NCBI RefSeq assembly: GCF_010671725.1
Contig: NZ_JAAHBU010000004.1
Location: forward strand, 1-52,463
DNA: 52,463 bases
Reading direction: 5' to 3'
Source of the DNA: Pseudomonas brassicae
GTDB lineage: Bacteria; Pseudomonadota; Gammaproteobacteria; Pseudomonadales; Pseudomonadaceae
The notes under the pieces were generated by a model. The model was not told the origin of the DNA. It saw nothing but the letters and a program-made list of their open reading frames with translations, and ran no database searches. Of the stretch, positions 44,622 through 52,463 are shown in pieces. A program made the translations under genes and the position numbers. Numbering within the stretch: position 1 is the first letter of the stretch; the number at the start of each line of letters is the position of its first letter.

Positions 44622-45539
44622 ATGTCGCTGGTCAGGCTGCGGACATTTGTAGAGGTATTTCGGCAACGCTCCATCAGCGGTGCTGCGCGCACCCTTGACC
44701 TCACCCAACCTGCAGTTTCCCAGCATGTTTCCGGCCTCGAGGCAGCTATCGGCAGAAGTCTGTTCGATCGGCAGGCGCGTGGCGTGGAGCCCACTGCGGC
44801 CGCAAAGGAACTGGCTGCGGCTATTGGCGACAAGCTCGACGATGCAGAGCGCGCGCTGGCCCACGCAAGGGCTCGCTCGGTTGAGCTGGCGGGCGCTCTT
44901 CAGATCGTGGGTCACGCGGACTTTCTGGCCGAAGTCGTGTCAAGGCAGCTCAGGCCCCTGCTCGAAGATGGCATCCGCATTCGGATGCAAAGTGGCAACC
45001 ACGAATCGATTTGCCGCCTGCTGATCGAAGGCGAATGCGAGCTGGGGGTCTCTGCTGCGCGCCCTGACGATCCGCGCCTACGCAGCGAATTGCTGTATAC
45101 CGATGACGTTATCGCGGTGGCGGCGCCAGCCGTGGTGGAGCGACTGGTGGCGGCACAGCAATTCGTCAGCGCACTCGAGGCCGAGCCCATCCTCGCCTAT
45201 AGCCTCACGCTGCCACTGGTTGACGCCTGGCTGGCGCTCAACAGCATAGAAATGACCACCTCGATGCCCGCCATGGTCGGCCAGGACCTGCGTGCATTGC
45301 GTACGCTTCTGATCGACGGGTACGGCTGGAGCGCCCTTCCCGCCTACCTGTGCAAGCCACACATTGGCCGAGGTGAGCTCAAGGAGATCCCGGCACCGGT
45401 GGGCCATTCAAGCCGTGACTATCACCTGATCTGGACGCCCAGCGCACTGCGCCAACCTCGGGTGGCGCACGCCCGCCAGGCCTTGCTGTGGCGGCTCAGG
45501 GGCAACCGGCGTGCCCAGGCCCCAGGCACTGCGTCCTAA
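44622..45539 (+). CDS. LysR-family transcriptional regulator
   Basis: 305 residues. Helix-turn-helix about 1-60: VRLRTFVEVFRQRSISGAAR, then LTQPAVSQHVSGLEAAIGRS. A co-inducer domain follows (LQIVGHADFLAEVVSRQLRP, then GECELGVSAARP). It is divergent from the aldehyde dehydrogenase/PfpI/GST run with a 119-bp gap and is their likely regulator. The inducer, probably an aldehyde or other electrophile, is inferred from neighbours only. Confidence 0.9.
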   Translation: MSLVRLRTFVEVFRQRSISGAARTLDLTQPAVSQHVSGLEAAIGRSLFDRQARGVEPTAAAKELAAAIGDKLDDAERALAHARARSVELAGALQIVGHADFLAEVVSRQLRPLLEDGIRIRMQSGNHESICRLLIEGECELGVSAARPDDPRLRSELLYTDDVIAVAAPAVVERLVAAQQFVSALEAEPILAYSLTLPLVDAWLALNSIEMTTSMPAMVGQDLRALRTLLIDGYGWSALPAYLCKPHIGRGELKEIPAPVGHSSRDYHLIWTPSALRQPRVAHARQALLWRLRGNRRAQAPGTAS

Positions 45540-45665
45540 CGTCGCAGCACTGGCCCTTGGCAAATACTGCGCAGCGCTTAAAATCGCGCGTCCTTTTCGT
45601 CAGTCACCGACCCAGTACGCCATCAACGGGCCTGCCGCGCTGGCGATCGCTCATTCGAGGTTTTT

Positions 45666-46975
45666 ATGTCTCCGCGTTTGCTGGCCATGGCGCTGGCCCC
45701 CCTGCTCGGCCTGTTCATCGTTGCCCTGGGCAACGGCGTGCTGTCGTCGTTGACCACCTTGCGCCTGGGCGCCGCCGGTGAGTCGGCCACGCTGATCGGC
45801 ATCGTCTCGTCGGCCTATTTCATCGGCCTGACCCTGGGCGCCCTGTTCAATGACCGGCTGATCCTGCGCATCGGCCATATCCGCGCCTACAGCAGCTTCG
45901 CCTCGCTGATCGGCGTGACCATCCTGCTGCAGGGCATGTTCTATGACACCTGGAGCTGGTTCGTGCTGCGCCTGATCAATGGTTGGGCCACGGTCGGCGT
46001 ATTTCTGGTCATCGAAAGCTGGCTGCTGCTGGCCGGCGACGCGAAGATCCGCGGGCGCCTGCTCGCGCTGTACATGATTGCGCTGTACGGCGCCGGGGTG
46101 CTGGGCCAGGCAACCCTGGGCGAAATCACCGGTTGGGGCGACACCGCACCGTTCATGGTGGCCGGCATGCTGGCGTCGCTCTCGGTACTGCCGATCGTGA
46201 TCCTGCCGCGGGTATCGCCACTGCTCGAACAGGTCGAGCCACTCAAGCCACGCCAGTTGCTGGGCGTGACACCCACCGGGCTGGTGGGTTGCTTTGGCTC
46301 CGGCATTGCCATTGCAGCCGTCTATTCCCTGCTGCCGCTATACCTGCAACGCATCGGCCACGATGTCGGCGAGGTGGGCAACATGATGGCCTGGACGATC
46401 CTTGGCGCGATGCTGCTGCAGTACCCGGTAGGGCGCTGGTCCGACCGCAGGGATCGCCTGGAGGTGCTTACCGTACTGGCTGCGGTGTGCACCGCGCTGT
46501 CGGTGGCGGTAGTGCTGCTGCCGTTGTCGGCCACAACGCTGGCGGTGCTGCTGTTCCTGCTCGGCGGCGGCGTGTTCGCGCTCTACCCGGTGGCGGTCAG
46601 CCATGCCGCAGACCGCGCATCCCCCGAGGCGCTGGTGCCGATGATCCAGGGCCTGCTGCTGATCAACTCGCTGGGATCTGCCATGAGCCCGCTGATGATC
46701 TCGCCGGTAATGACCTCGCTTGGCGAAGCCGGGCTGTTCTGGGCGTTCGCGGTGGTCAATCTGAGCATGGTGACCTTCTTCGTCTGGCGGCGCGGCAAGC
46801 GTCCAGTGCCAACCAACCCGGCACCGTTCACCGCCTCGGCGACCTTCTCGCCCACCGGCGCCGAGCTGCGCCTGACCGAAGACCTGATGCAGGCCGCCCA
46901 GGATCACCGCCCATGGCCGATGCCGTCAATGGCCAGGCCGCCGTCAAACCCGCGCCCTGCGGCACGGGTGGCTGA
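45666..46975 (+). CDS. MFS transporter (YcaD-like), probable frameshift at the C-terminus
   Basis: Twelve-helix carrier, ATG at 45666 (GAGG site): LAMALAPLLGLFIVALGNGV, then SSAYFIGLTLGALFNDRLI, then FVLRLINGWATVGVFLVIES, close to the YcaD/DHA-like group. The uninterrupted frame runs to 47183 and into the sigma gene, with a proline-rich, unnatural tail after QAAQDH. Restoring one C near 46908 (CACCGCCC for CACCCGCCC) gives ...DHPPMADAVNGQAA and a stop at 46975, a normal length of 436 residues. The coordinates given use that end. Substrate unknown. Confidence 0.85.
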
Positions 46976-46993
46976 GCCCCCCCCCCCTATCAA

Positions 46994-47028
46994 CCGGTGC
47001 GCTGCCAAAGACCGAGCGGCCGCACCGG
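46994..47028 (+). terminator. Inverted repeat after the MFS gene
   Basis: CCGGTGCG (46994-47001) and CGCACCGG (47021-47028) form an 8-bp stem with a 19-base loop, just after an 11-C run (46977-46987). It lies between the restored MFS stop and the Fur box of cassette 4. There is no T-run, so termination is only possible. Confidence 0.35.
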
Positions 47029-47057
47029 GGCCACCCGGCTCGAACACACCCACAGTA

Positions 47058-47076
47058 TTAAATGATATTCATTCCT
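47058..47076. promoter_or_regulatory. Candidate Fur box upstream of sigma gene (cassette 4)
   Basis: TTAAATGATATTCATTCCT matches 12 of 19 consensus positions, with the core AATGAT-N-TTCATT nearly palindromic. It lies 44-62 bp upstream of the sigma GTG, the only AT-rich tract in this intergenic region. Confidence 0.55.
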
Positions 47077-47119
47077 GTTATCTTCCTGCGCTCTCTGTTC
47101 CCCGACCCACAGGTGTTCC

Positions 47120-47617
47120 GTGTCAAGCGCAGACCTCGAGGCGTTGTACCTCGCTCACCGCGAAGAAATTCAGGACTACCTGAGTCGTCAGGTTCGCTGC
47201 AAGGACACCGCTGCCGACCTGACCCAGGAAACCTTCATCCGCCTTTCCGAGCAGTTGGGCCGCACGCCGATCGATAACTTTCGCGCGTACCTGTTCCTCT
47301 GCGCACGCAACCTGTTCATCGATTACCTGCGCCGCGAGCGCCATCGCAAGGGTGAAGAGGTCGAGCCCACCGAGCTGCAGGCACTGGAGCAGAAGACCCC
47401 CAGCCTGGAGCGCACAGTGATCGCGCAAAACCAGCTGGCCACCCTCAACCGCGTGATGGCGCGCATGCCCGCCCCCTGCCGCGAAGTGTTCCTGCTGGCT
47501 CGCGGCGAGGGGCTGACCTACGTGGAAATCGGCGAGCGCCTGGGGATTTCCTCCAAGACCGCCTACAGTCGCATGGTCCGCGCACTCGAGTTGCTCAAGC
47601 TGGGCATGCACGAGTGA
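47120..47617 (+). CDS. FecI-type ECF sigma factor (cassette 4)
   Basis: 165 residues starting at a GTG (47120). Region 2: LEALYLAHREEIQDYLSRQV, then TAADLTQETFIRLSEQLGRT, then NFRAYLFLCARNLFIDYLRR. Region 4: MPAPCREVFLLARGEGL, then helix-turn-helix YVEIGERLGISSKTAYSRMV. It is the first gene of a sigma-fecR-receptor run in plain order on one strand. It should be released by its FecR on siderophore binding and transcribe the receptor gene. Its sequence differs noticeably from cassettes 1-3, so it probably controls a distinct promoter. Confidence 0.94.
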   Translation: MSSADLEALYLAHREEIQDYLSRQVRCKDTAADLTQETFIRLSEQLGRTPIDNFRAYLFLCARNLFIDYLRRERHRKGEEVEPTELQALEQKTPSLERTVIAQNQLATLNRVMARMPAPCREVFLLARGEGLTYVEIGERLGISSKTAYSRMVRALELLKLGMHE

Positions 47618-47675
47618 GTTTGGATTATCATGCGCCTGCGCAGCACAACGTCGTACTCGGATAACCACTGGACCC

Positions 47676-48656
47676 ATGGCTGAACCTCCCTTCCCTCCCG
47701 AACCGCCAGGCACAGCGCGCGATCGCGCTGCGGACGTCGTGACGCAACAGGCTTGCGCCTGGTTTGCGCTGATCTTCGAAGGTTCGGCCAGCGAGGCGCA
47801 GCGCGAGCAATGGCGGCAATGGATGCAGGCCGACCCGCAGCATGCAAAGGCGTATGCCGAGCTTGAGGATATCTGGATTCTGTCGGCCGCCTTGCCCGCG
47901 GTTAAAGCACCGGCACCCGCGCCGGCACGCGGCGTGTCGCGGCGACGCTTCGTCCAGTTGGGCATGGCCGCCTGCAGCGCTGCGCTGGCCACCGGCTGCG
48001 CAACGCTGTGGTTCAAGGGCGAAAACCTGTCATTTGCCGACCTGCACACGGCGGTGGGCGAAACCCGTACCGAGCGGCTGGCCGACGGCAGCGTGATCGA
48101 GCTGGCCGGCAACACCGCCCTGGACCTCGATTTTTCGGGCGCCACCCGGCGTTTGCGCCTGCTGCGCGGCGAGGTCTATTGCAGCGTGGCGGCCGATGCC
48201 CGCCCGCTGCGCATCGACACCGATGCCGGTGCGGTCATCAGCGAGCAAGGCGCCTTCTGCCTGTCGTGCGAGGGCAGCAGTGCCGACCTTGCGGTCAGTG
48301 CGCGCACCGCACGAGTCGAAATCCCTGGCCAGCGGGCAGCGTTGAGCGCGGGCGAAGGCCTGACCTTCACCCGCACCGCATTGGGCCCTATCCAGCAGGC
48401 CGAACTCGACCAGCTCATGGCATGGCGCAGCGGTAGCCTGGTGTTCTTCAATACCCCGTTGGCCAAGGTCGTGCAGCATGTGCAGCGCTGGCGCGAGGGA
48501 CGCATCTTCATTGCCGACGAGCGCCTGGCCACGCGCCCGGTCAGCGTGATCTTCAATCGCCATCGCCCCGAGCAGATGCTCGATGTGCTGGCGCGCACGC
48601 TGCCCATCCAGGTCAACCGCTACACCGATCTGCTCACCATCATCCGCACCGCGTGA
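47676..48656 (+). CDS. FecR-type anti-sigma/regulator with Tat motif and lipobox-like Cys (cassette 4)
   Basis: 326 residues. Cytoplasmic part with QACAWFALIFEGSASEAQRE and WRQWMQADPQHAKAYAELED. SRRRFVQLG (88-96) is a strong twin-arginine motif, followed by a short hydrophobic stretch that ends LATGC at 104-108, which resembles a lipobox. The periplasmic domain has ERLADGSVIELAGNTALDLD and the FecR core. It lies 58 bp after sigma and 123 bp before the receptor gene. The lipobox-like Cys is unusual for FecR and could be chance. Confidence 0.92.
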   Translation: MAEPPFPPEPPGTARDRAADVVTQQACAWFALIFEGSASEAQREQWRQWMQADPQHAKAYAELEDIWILSAALPAVKAPAPAPARGVSRRRFVQLGMAACSAALATGCATLWFKGENLSFADLHTAVGETRTERLADGSVIELAGNTALDLDFSGATRRLRLLRGEVYCSVAADARPLRIDTDAGAVISEQGAFCLSCEGSSADLAVSARTARVEIPGQRAALSAGEGLTFTRTALGPIQQAELDQLMAWRSGSLVFFNTPLAKVVQHVQRWREGRIFIADERLATRPVSVIFNRHRPEQMLDVLARTLPIQVNRYTDLLTIIRTA

Positions 48657-48779
48657 GCCTGCCGGCTGAAAAAAAAGTTGCCGCGCCCCATCAGACATTT
48701 GATCACCTCGTGCGTCATCACCTGCAGATGAAAGCGATTCGCAAACGTGCGAAGCCGTACTGCCGAGGAGTCAAAGCAA

Positions 48780-51287
48780 ATGGCAACACCCCAGACGTTG
48801 TTGAACCAGGGTTCATGCTGGCGCGTGTCCGCGCTGAGTGCGGCGATCAGCTGCGCGTTGCTGGCGCAGCCGGCACTGGCCCAGCACGCAGCGCCAAGCC
48901 CTGCAACGGTGACGGCACAGAAACCGTTCGACATTCCCGCGCAGCAACTGCGCCAGGCGCTGTTGATGTTCAGCCAGCAGACCGGGCAGAACGTGATGCT
49001 CGACGGCAACCTGGACGCCGACCTGCGCAGCGCGCCGGTAAAGGGCAACTACTCCACTGACCAGGCACTGGCACAACTGCTGGCAGGCAGCGGCTTCACC
49101 TTTGGCCGCAGCGACACCACCACGCTGTACCTGGTGCCCTTGCCGGCCCACTCCGCCGGCAACATCGAACTGGGCGCCACCAGCATCAACAGCGCCTGGA
49201 GCCTGGGCAGCACCACCGAAGGCAGCGGCGCCTACACCACCGGGCAGACCAGCGCGGCCACGCGCCTTGACCTGTCGCTGCGCAAGACGCCGCAGTCGGT
49301 GAGCGTGATCACGCGCCAGCAGATGGATGACCAGGGCCTGACCAACCTGTCCGAGGTGATGCAGCAAACCCCAGGCATCACGGTCAACCGCGAGAACTCC
49401 GAGGGCTACACCTTCTACTCGCGTGGCTTCGAGATCCAGAATTTCCAGTACGACGGTGTACCCAGCCTGAGCACCGACGCCGGCAACCTGCGCGACAACT
49501 ACAGCATCACCAACTCGGTGATCTACGACCGCGTCGAGGTGCTCAAGGGCGCCACCGGCCTGGTCAACGGCATCGGCTACCCCTCAGGCGTGATCAACCT
49601 GGTACGCAAACGCCCCACCGCGCAGTTCCAGGGGCATGTGGCAGCAGGCGCGGGTTCCTGGGATCACTACCGCACCGAACTGGACCTGTCCGGGCCGCTG
49701 ATCGAAAGCGGCGCGCTGCGCGGCCGCTTCGTGGCGGCCACAGAGCGCCAGCACACGTATATCGATTACCAGAAAAACGAACAGAACATTTTCTACGGGG
49801 TGCTTGACGGGGACCTGTCTGACAGCACGCTAGTCAGCGTCGGTTACGAATATCAGGAGAACAACAACGACGCCAGCTCCACCACCCACCTGCCGGCGTT
49901 GTACAAGAATGGCCAGCCGGTGCGGTTCTCGCGCTCCACCAACCCAGCCGACAAGTGGGCCTATCGCAATCATCGGACCCAGCGAGCCTTTGCCAGCATC
50001 GAGCAGCAATTGGACAACGACTGGTCGTTGAAGGCCACTGCCAGCTACCGCAACTATGCATCGCGCGAGATCATCGCGGGCCTGGCCACTGCGCATGTCG
50101 ATCAGAATGACAACAGCGTTGCCCATGGCTATTACCCGGGCGGATCGGCCAAGTTCAACACCGATACCGACGAGAAGTCGCTCGATGTCTATGCCAAGGG
50201 CCCGTTCACGTTGCTGGGCAGGAGCCACGACCTGGTACTGGGCTACAACTACGCCCACACCACGGCACAATCGAACCGCACCGATGGCAGCACCGACCTG
50301 AAGGTGCCCAATGCCTTCGACTGGAACAACAACGCCGCCTACCCCACCGACTGGGCCTGGTGGTCGACGTTCGATATCGAGACCACGCAAAAGGTCAGCT
50401 ACGCGGCGGTGGTGCTCAAGCCTAGCGATGCGCTGAACCTCATCGTCGGTGCCCGGGTGACGGACTACGAATGGAGCCTGGACAACGTCAATGCGATACG
50501 CCCTAGGCCTATCCGCACGGCCACCCGCAACAGTGGGGAGGTAATCCCCTATACCGGCGTTACCTACGACCTGGATGACCACCACACGGTCTATGCCAGC
50601 TACACCGATATCTTCAAGCCGCAGCCCTACAACAAGGGCGCCGACAACAAGCCGTTGGAGCCCTTGACCGGGCAGAGCTATGAAGTCGGCATCAAGGGCG
50701 AATACTTCGATCGCCGGCTCAACGCAAGCCTGGCGCTGTTCGAGCTCAAACAGGACAACCTGGCCGTCACCACCGGCGTGACCGGTCCGTTCGGCAACGA
50801 GGTGATGCGCCCCATCCAGGGCGCGAACACCCGCGGTGTGGAACTGGAGATGTCGGGCGAAATCATGCCGGACTGGAACGTCAATGCAGGTTACGTCTAT
50901 CAGGAGTCCTACGACGCCGACGACAACCGCGTGGCCACCAACCAGCCGCAGCACCTGCTGAAAGTCGCCACCAGCTATCGCCTGCCGGCCGAGCTGAACA
51001 AGCTGACCGTGGGCGGCAACTGGCAGTGGCAAAGCCGCACCTACTTCATCGATGACAGCTTTGTCGACGAGGTCACCGACGAGCCGCTGCCCAGCCACGC
51101 GTTCACACAGGATGCGTACGGCGTGGTCGGCCTGATGGCGGCCTATGACCTGAGCCAGCAGCTCAAGCTGTCCGCCAACCTCAACAACCTGTTCGACAAG
51201 GCGTACTACAGCGGGATCGGCAACTACAACTCGGTGTACTACGGCAACCCGCGCAACGTGATGTTCAACGTGAAGTATTCGTTCTGA
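48780..51287 (+). CDS. TonB-dependent siderophore receptor with signalling domain (cassette 4)
   Basis: 835 residues from the ATG at 48780 (GAGGAG site nine bases upstream; an earlier in-frame ATG lacks a signal peptide). Signal peptide about 1-34 ending AQPALAQ. STN domain about 45-115 (KPFDIPAQQLRQALLMFSQQ). Plug from LRKTPQSVSVITRQQMDDQG. Barrel ends RNVMFNVKYSF with a terminal Phe. The extracellular-loop segments are rich in Asn, Tyr and Asp, as in siderophore receptors. The frame is fully intact. It imports an unknown ferric siderophore and signals to the FecR encoded just upstream. Confidence 0.95.
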   Translation: MATPQTLLNQGSCWRVSALSAAISCALLAQPALAQHAAPSPATVTAQKPFDIPAQQLRQALLMFSQQTGQNVMLDGNLDADLRSAPVKGNYSTDQALAQLLAGSGFTFGRSDTTTLYLVPLPAHSAGNIELGATSINSAWSLGSTTEGSGAYTTGQTSAATRLDLSLRKTPQSVSVITRQQMDDQGLTNLSEVMQQTPGITVNRENSEGYTFYSRGFEIQNFQYDGVPSLSTDAGNLRDNYSITNSVIYDRVEVLKGATGLVNGIGYPSGVINLVRKRPTAQFQGHVAAGAGSWDHYRTELDLSGPLIESGALRGRFVAATERQHTYIDYQKNEQNIFYGVLDGDLSDSTLVSVGYEYQENNNDASSTTHLPALYKNGQPVRFSRSTNPADKWAYRNHRTQRAFASIEQQLDNDWSLKATASYRNYASREIIAGLATAHVDQNDNSVAHGYYPGGSAKFNTDTDEKSLDVYAKGPFTLLGRSHDLVLGYNYAHTTAQSNRTDGSTDLKVPNAFDWNNNAAYPTDWAWWSTFDIETTQKVSYAAVVLKPSDALNLIVGARVTDYEWSLDNVNAIRPRPIRTATRNSGEVIPYTGVTYDLDDHHTVYASYTDIFKPQPYNKGADNKPLEPLTGQSYEVGIKGEYFDRRLNASLALFELKQDNLAVTTGVTGPFGNEVMRPIQGANTRGVELEMSGEIMPDWNVNAGYVYQESYDADDNRVATNQPQHLLKVATSYRLPAELNKLTVGGNWQWQSRTYFIDDSFVDEVTDEPLPSHAFTQDAYGVVGLMAAYDLSQQLKLSANLNNLFDKAYYSGIGNYNSVYYGNPRNVMFNVKYSF

Positions 51288-51410
51288 TCGACAGCGCGGC
51301 GGGGCTGAGCACCTGCCCTTGCAAGCGCTCCACCGATACAACTTTTGAACAAAGCGTGCCTCCAATACCAGGTGAGCGGTGCCGTTGCGCCGCTACCCTG
51401 GAGGCTTCCC

Positions 51411-51968
51411 ATGGCGATACCTACCCGCTTGCTGCTGTCCTGTCTCGCACTGGCCCTGGCCGGCTGCAGCAGTTCCAGTGATCGACAGCCCCCCACCACC
51501 ATGCAGGTGGACCTGCAGCGCTACCAGGGCACCTGGTACGAGCAGGCGCGGCTGCCGATGTTCTTCCAGCGCAACTGCGTACAGTCGCAGGCGCATTACG
51601 GCCTGCGCGAGGATGGACGCATCGACGTAACCAACCGCTGCCTGGAGAAGGATGGCCAGTGGGCCGAGGCGCGGGGCAGCGCCGAGCCCCAGCAGCCAGG
51701 CAGGACCGACAAGCTGTGGGTGCAGTTCGACAATTGGTTCAGCCGCCTGCTGCCTGGGCTGACCAAAGGCGACTACTGGGTGATCTATCACGATCCGGCC
51801 TACAACGTGGCGCTGGTGGGCCACCCCAACCGCGAATACCTGTGGCTGCTGTCCAGAACCCCGAGCGTCAGCCGCGAGACGCGGGACCAATTGCTGACCA
51901 TTGCTCGCCAGCAGGGCTACGACACCCACGCGCTGATCTGGCGTCAGGACGGCCCTCGCGTGCCGTGA
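51411..51968 (+). CDS. Outer-membrane lipocalin (Blc-like)
   Basis: 185 residues from the ATG at 51411 (TGGAGG site). Lipoprotein signal with the lipobox ending at Cys19 (LALAGC). The lipocalin signature GTWYEQARLPMFFQ is followed by the barrel with YWVIYHDPAYNVALVGHPNR and a C-terminal LIWRQDGP. Blc-type lipocalins bind fatty acids or lysophospholipids at the envelope under stress. It starts 123 bp after the receptor stop and is convergent with the NnrS gene, so it is probably its own transcription unit. Confidence 0.9.
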   Translation: MAIPTRLLLSCLALALAGCSSSSDRQPPTTMQVDLQRYQGTWYEQARLPMFFQRNCVQSQAHYGLREDGRIDVTNRCLEKDGQWAEARGSAEPQQPGRTDKLWVQFDNWFSRLLPGLTKGDYWVIYHDPAYNVALVGHPNREYLWLLSRTPSVSRETRDQLLTIARQQGYDTHALIWRQDGPRVP

Positions 51969-51984
51969 CAGCCAACGCAGCCAC

Positions 51985-52463
51985 CTACCCCGGGTGCCCA
52001 TCCACCCGGGCCTGCAGCAACATCGGCGCATAGCGCCAGGTGTACAGGGCAAAGGCCAGCACCCAGCACACCCCTGCCAGCCACACCCCCGCCAGTGGCA
52101 GCCACACCACCAGCAGCACGCGGCTGAGGCAGGCCAGGTTGAGCAGGATGAACGCCAGGGTCATGCCCGCAGGCGGTTCGAGCGCGCGCCCGGTGTGGCC
52201 CAGGCTGACCCGCGCGATCATCGCCAGCACCAACCCGGCCATGGCGCCGATGGTGAGGCAATGCACGGCCAGGCTGGGGTTCAGTGCAACCCCCAGATGC
52301 CAGGCAGCCATTCCCAGGCACGCCAGCGCCAACCAGCCATAGGCCAGGTGCAGCGACCACAGCAACGGCACGCCCCACACCCCGCGATCATGCCAGCGCA
52401 GCAGACGCAGGCCATGCCCGACCGCCAGCGCCGCGAACAGCAGCCCGAGCCACCGGCGTGGCG
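51985..52463 (-). CDS. NnrS-family membrane protein, C-terminal part (cut by window edge)
   Basis: The last 158 or so residues of a polytopic membrane protein. LRLLRWHDRGVWGVPLLWSL, then LALACLGMAAWHLG, then AVHCLTIGAMAGLVLAMIAR and SLGHTGRALEPPAGM are the NnrS family's conserved core, including the His residues and HTGR motif. NnrS proteins are tied to nitric oxide tolerance and bind haem and copper in at least one species. Only the stop (51985) is in the window. The upstream part and regulation cannot be seen. Confidence 0.85.
   Translation of the reverse strand, partial: PRRWLGLLFAALAVGHGLRLLRWHDRGVWGVPLLWSLHLAYGWLALACLGMAAWHLGVALNPSLAVHCLTIGAMAGLVLAMIARVSLGHTGRALEPPAGMTLAFILLNLACLSRVLLVVWLPLAGVWLAGVCWVLAFALYTWRYAPMLLQARVDGHPG

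Noticed and set aside
46977..46987. A run of 11 C residues
   Set aside because: It could suggest phase variation, but it lies outside the restored MFS frame and is more likely intergenic with uncertain length.
49830..51365. A 511-codon minus-strand open frame opposite the cassette 4 receptor
   Set aside because: Antisense shadow: no ribosome site or recognisable domain, and the plus-strand receptor is complete.
1..52463. tRNA, rRNA, CRISPR arrays, insertion sequences and attachment sites
   Set aside because: No cloverleaf-like sequence, spaced direct-repeat array, transposase frame or flanking repeats were seen by eye.

Overview
The window is GC-rich, densely coding DNA that looks like a Pseudomonas chromosome, most likely the P. 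putida group. The basis is a putida-type REP palindrome at 294-340, the many FecI-type sigma/anti-sigma/TonB-receptor cassettes, the mesX-mesD methionine synthase pair and the RND/MFS efflux content. The genus is inferred from gene content and was not tested by alignment.

Layout. (1) 1-5155: an ABC importer operon on the minus strand (binding protein, two permeases, ATPase), followed by a cysteine-dioxygenase-like enzyme and a rhodanese, with a divergent LysR regulator; this looks like uptake and oxidation of a sulfur compound. (2) 5418-6642: an MFS transporter broken by two frameshifts. (3) 6772-10829: ferric-siderophore signalling cassette 1 (receptor, FecR, ECF sigma, Fur box). (4) 10997-12831: a pentapeptide-repeat protein, then a scar made of four truncated genes (lrp, azlC, azlD and an isoprenylcysteine-methyltransferase-like gene). 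(5) 12962-21986: an efflux cassette in which adaptor, RND pump, a FabF-like ketoacyl synthase and a Bcr-type MFS transporter form one run behind a TetR gene, with a divergent OprM-type channel; two matching 24-bp palindromes are likely TetR operators. (6) 22162-26217: iron cassette 2. (7) 26218-28238: an AT-richer patch with an orphan lipoprotein, a DUF3617-like protein and a probable phage Rz remnant. (8) 28239-30580: an MFS/AraC divergent pair. (9) 30617-34698: iron cassette 3, with the receptor divergent from sigma-fecR. (10) 34775-37403: mesX, mesD and a flavin reductase (folate-independent methionine synthesis). (11) 37591-40686: chrA and an ABC exporter. (12) 40817-41998: a structured leader with an intrinsic terminator ahead of proline dehydrogenase. 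(13) 42135-45539: a small membrane protein, GST, a PfpI-family protein and a gutted aldehyde dehydrogenase, with a divergent LysR gene. (14) 45666-51287: an MFS transporter, then iron cassette 4. (15) 51411-52463: a lipocalin and the end of an NnrS gene.

Two themes cut across the window. First, four complete cell-surface-signalling iron-uptake cassettes lie in 52 kb, each with a Fur-like box just upstream of its sigma gene and each with a twin-arginine FecR. Second, about eleven single-base frame breaks fall in unrelated genes, mostly one lost G or C in a short G/C run. When the bases are restored, every product returns to its family's normal length. This pattern fits sequencing or assembly error better than real decay, so those genes may be intact in the organism. 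The internal deletions (lrp/azlC/azlD/methyltransferase, and the aldehyde dehydrogenase) cannot be explained that way and look like real genomic scars.

The strongest candidate for an under-described system is the TetR-controlled RND + FabF-like + MFS cassette, which reads like a resistance module pairing drug export with an alternative copy of a fatty-acid-synthesis drug target. The proline dehydrogenase leader is the second.
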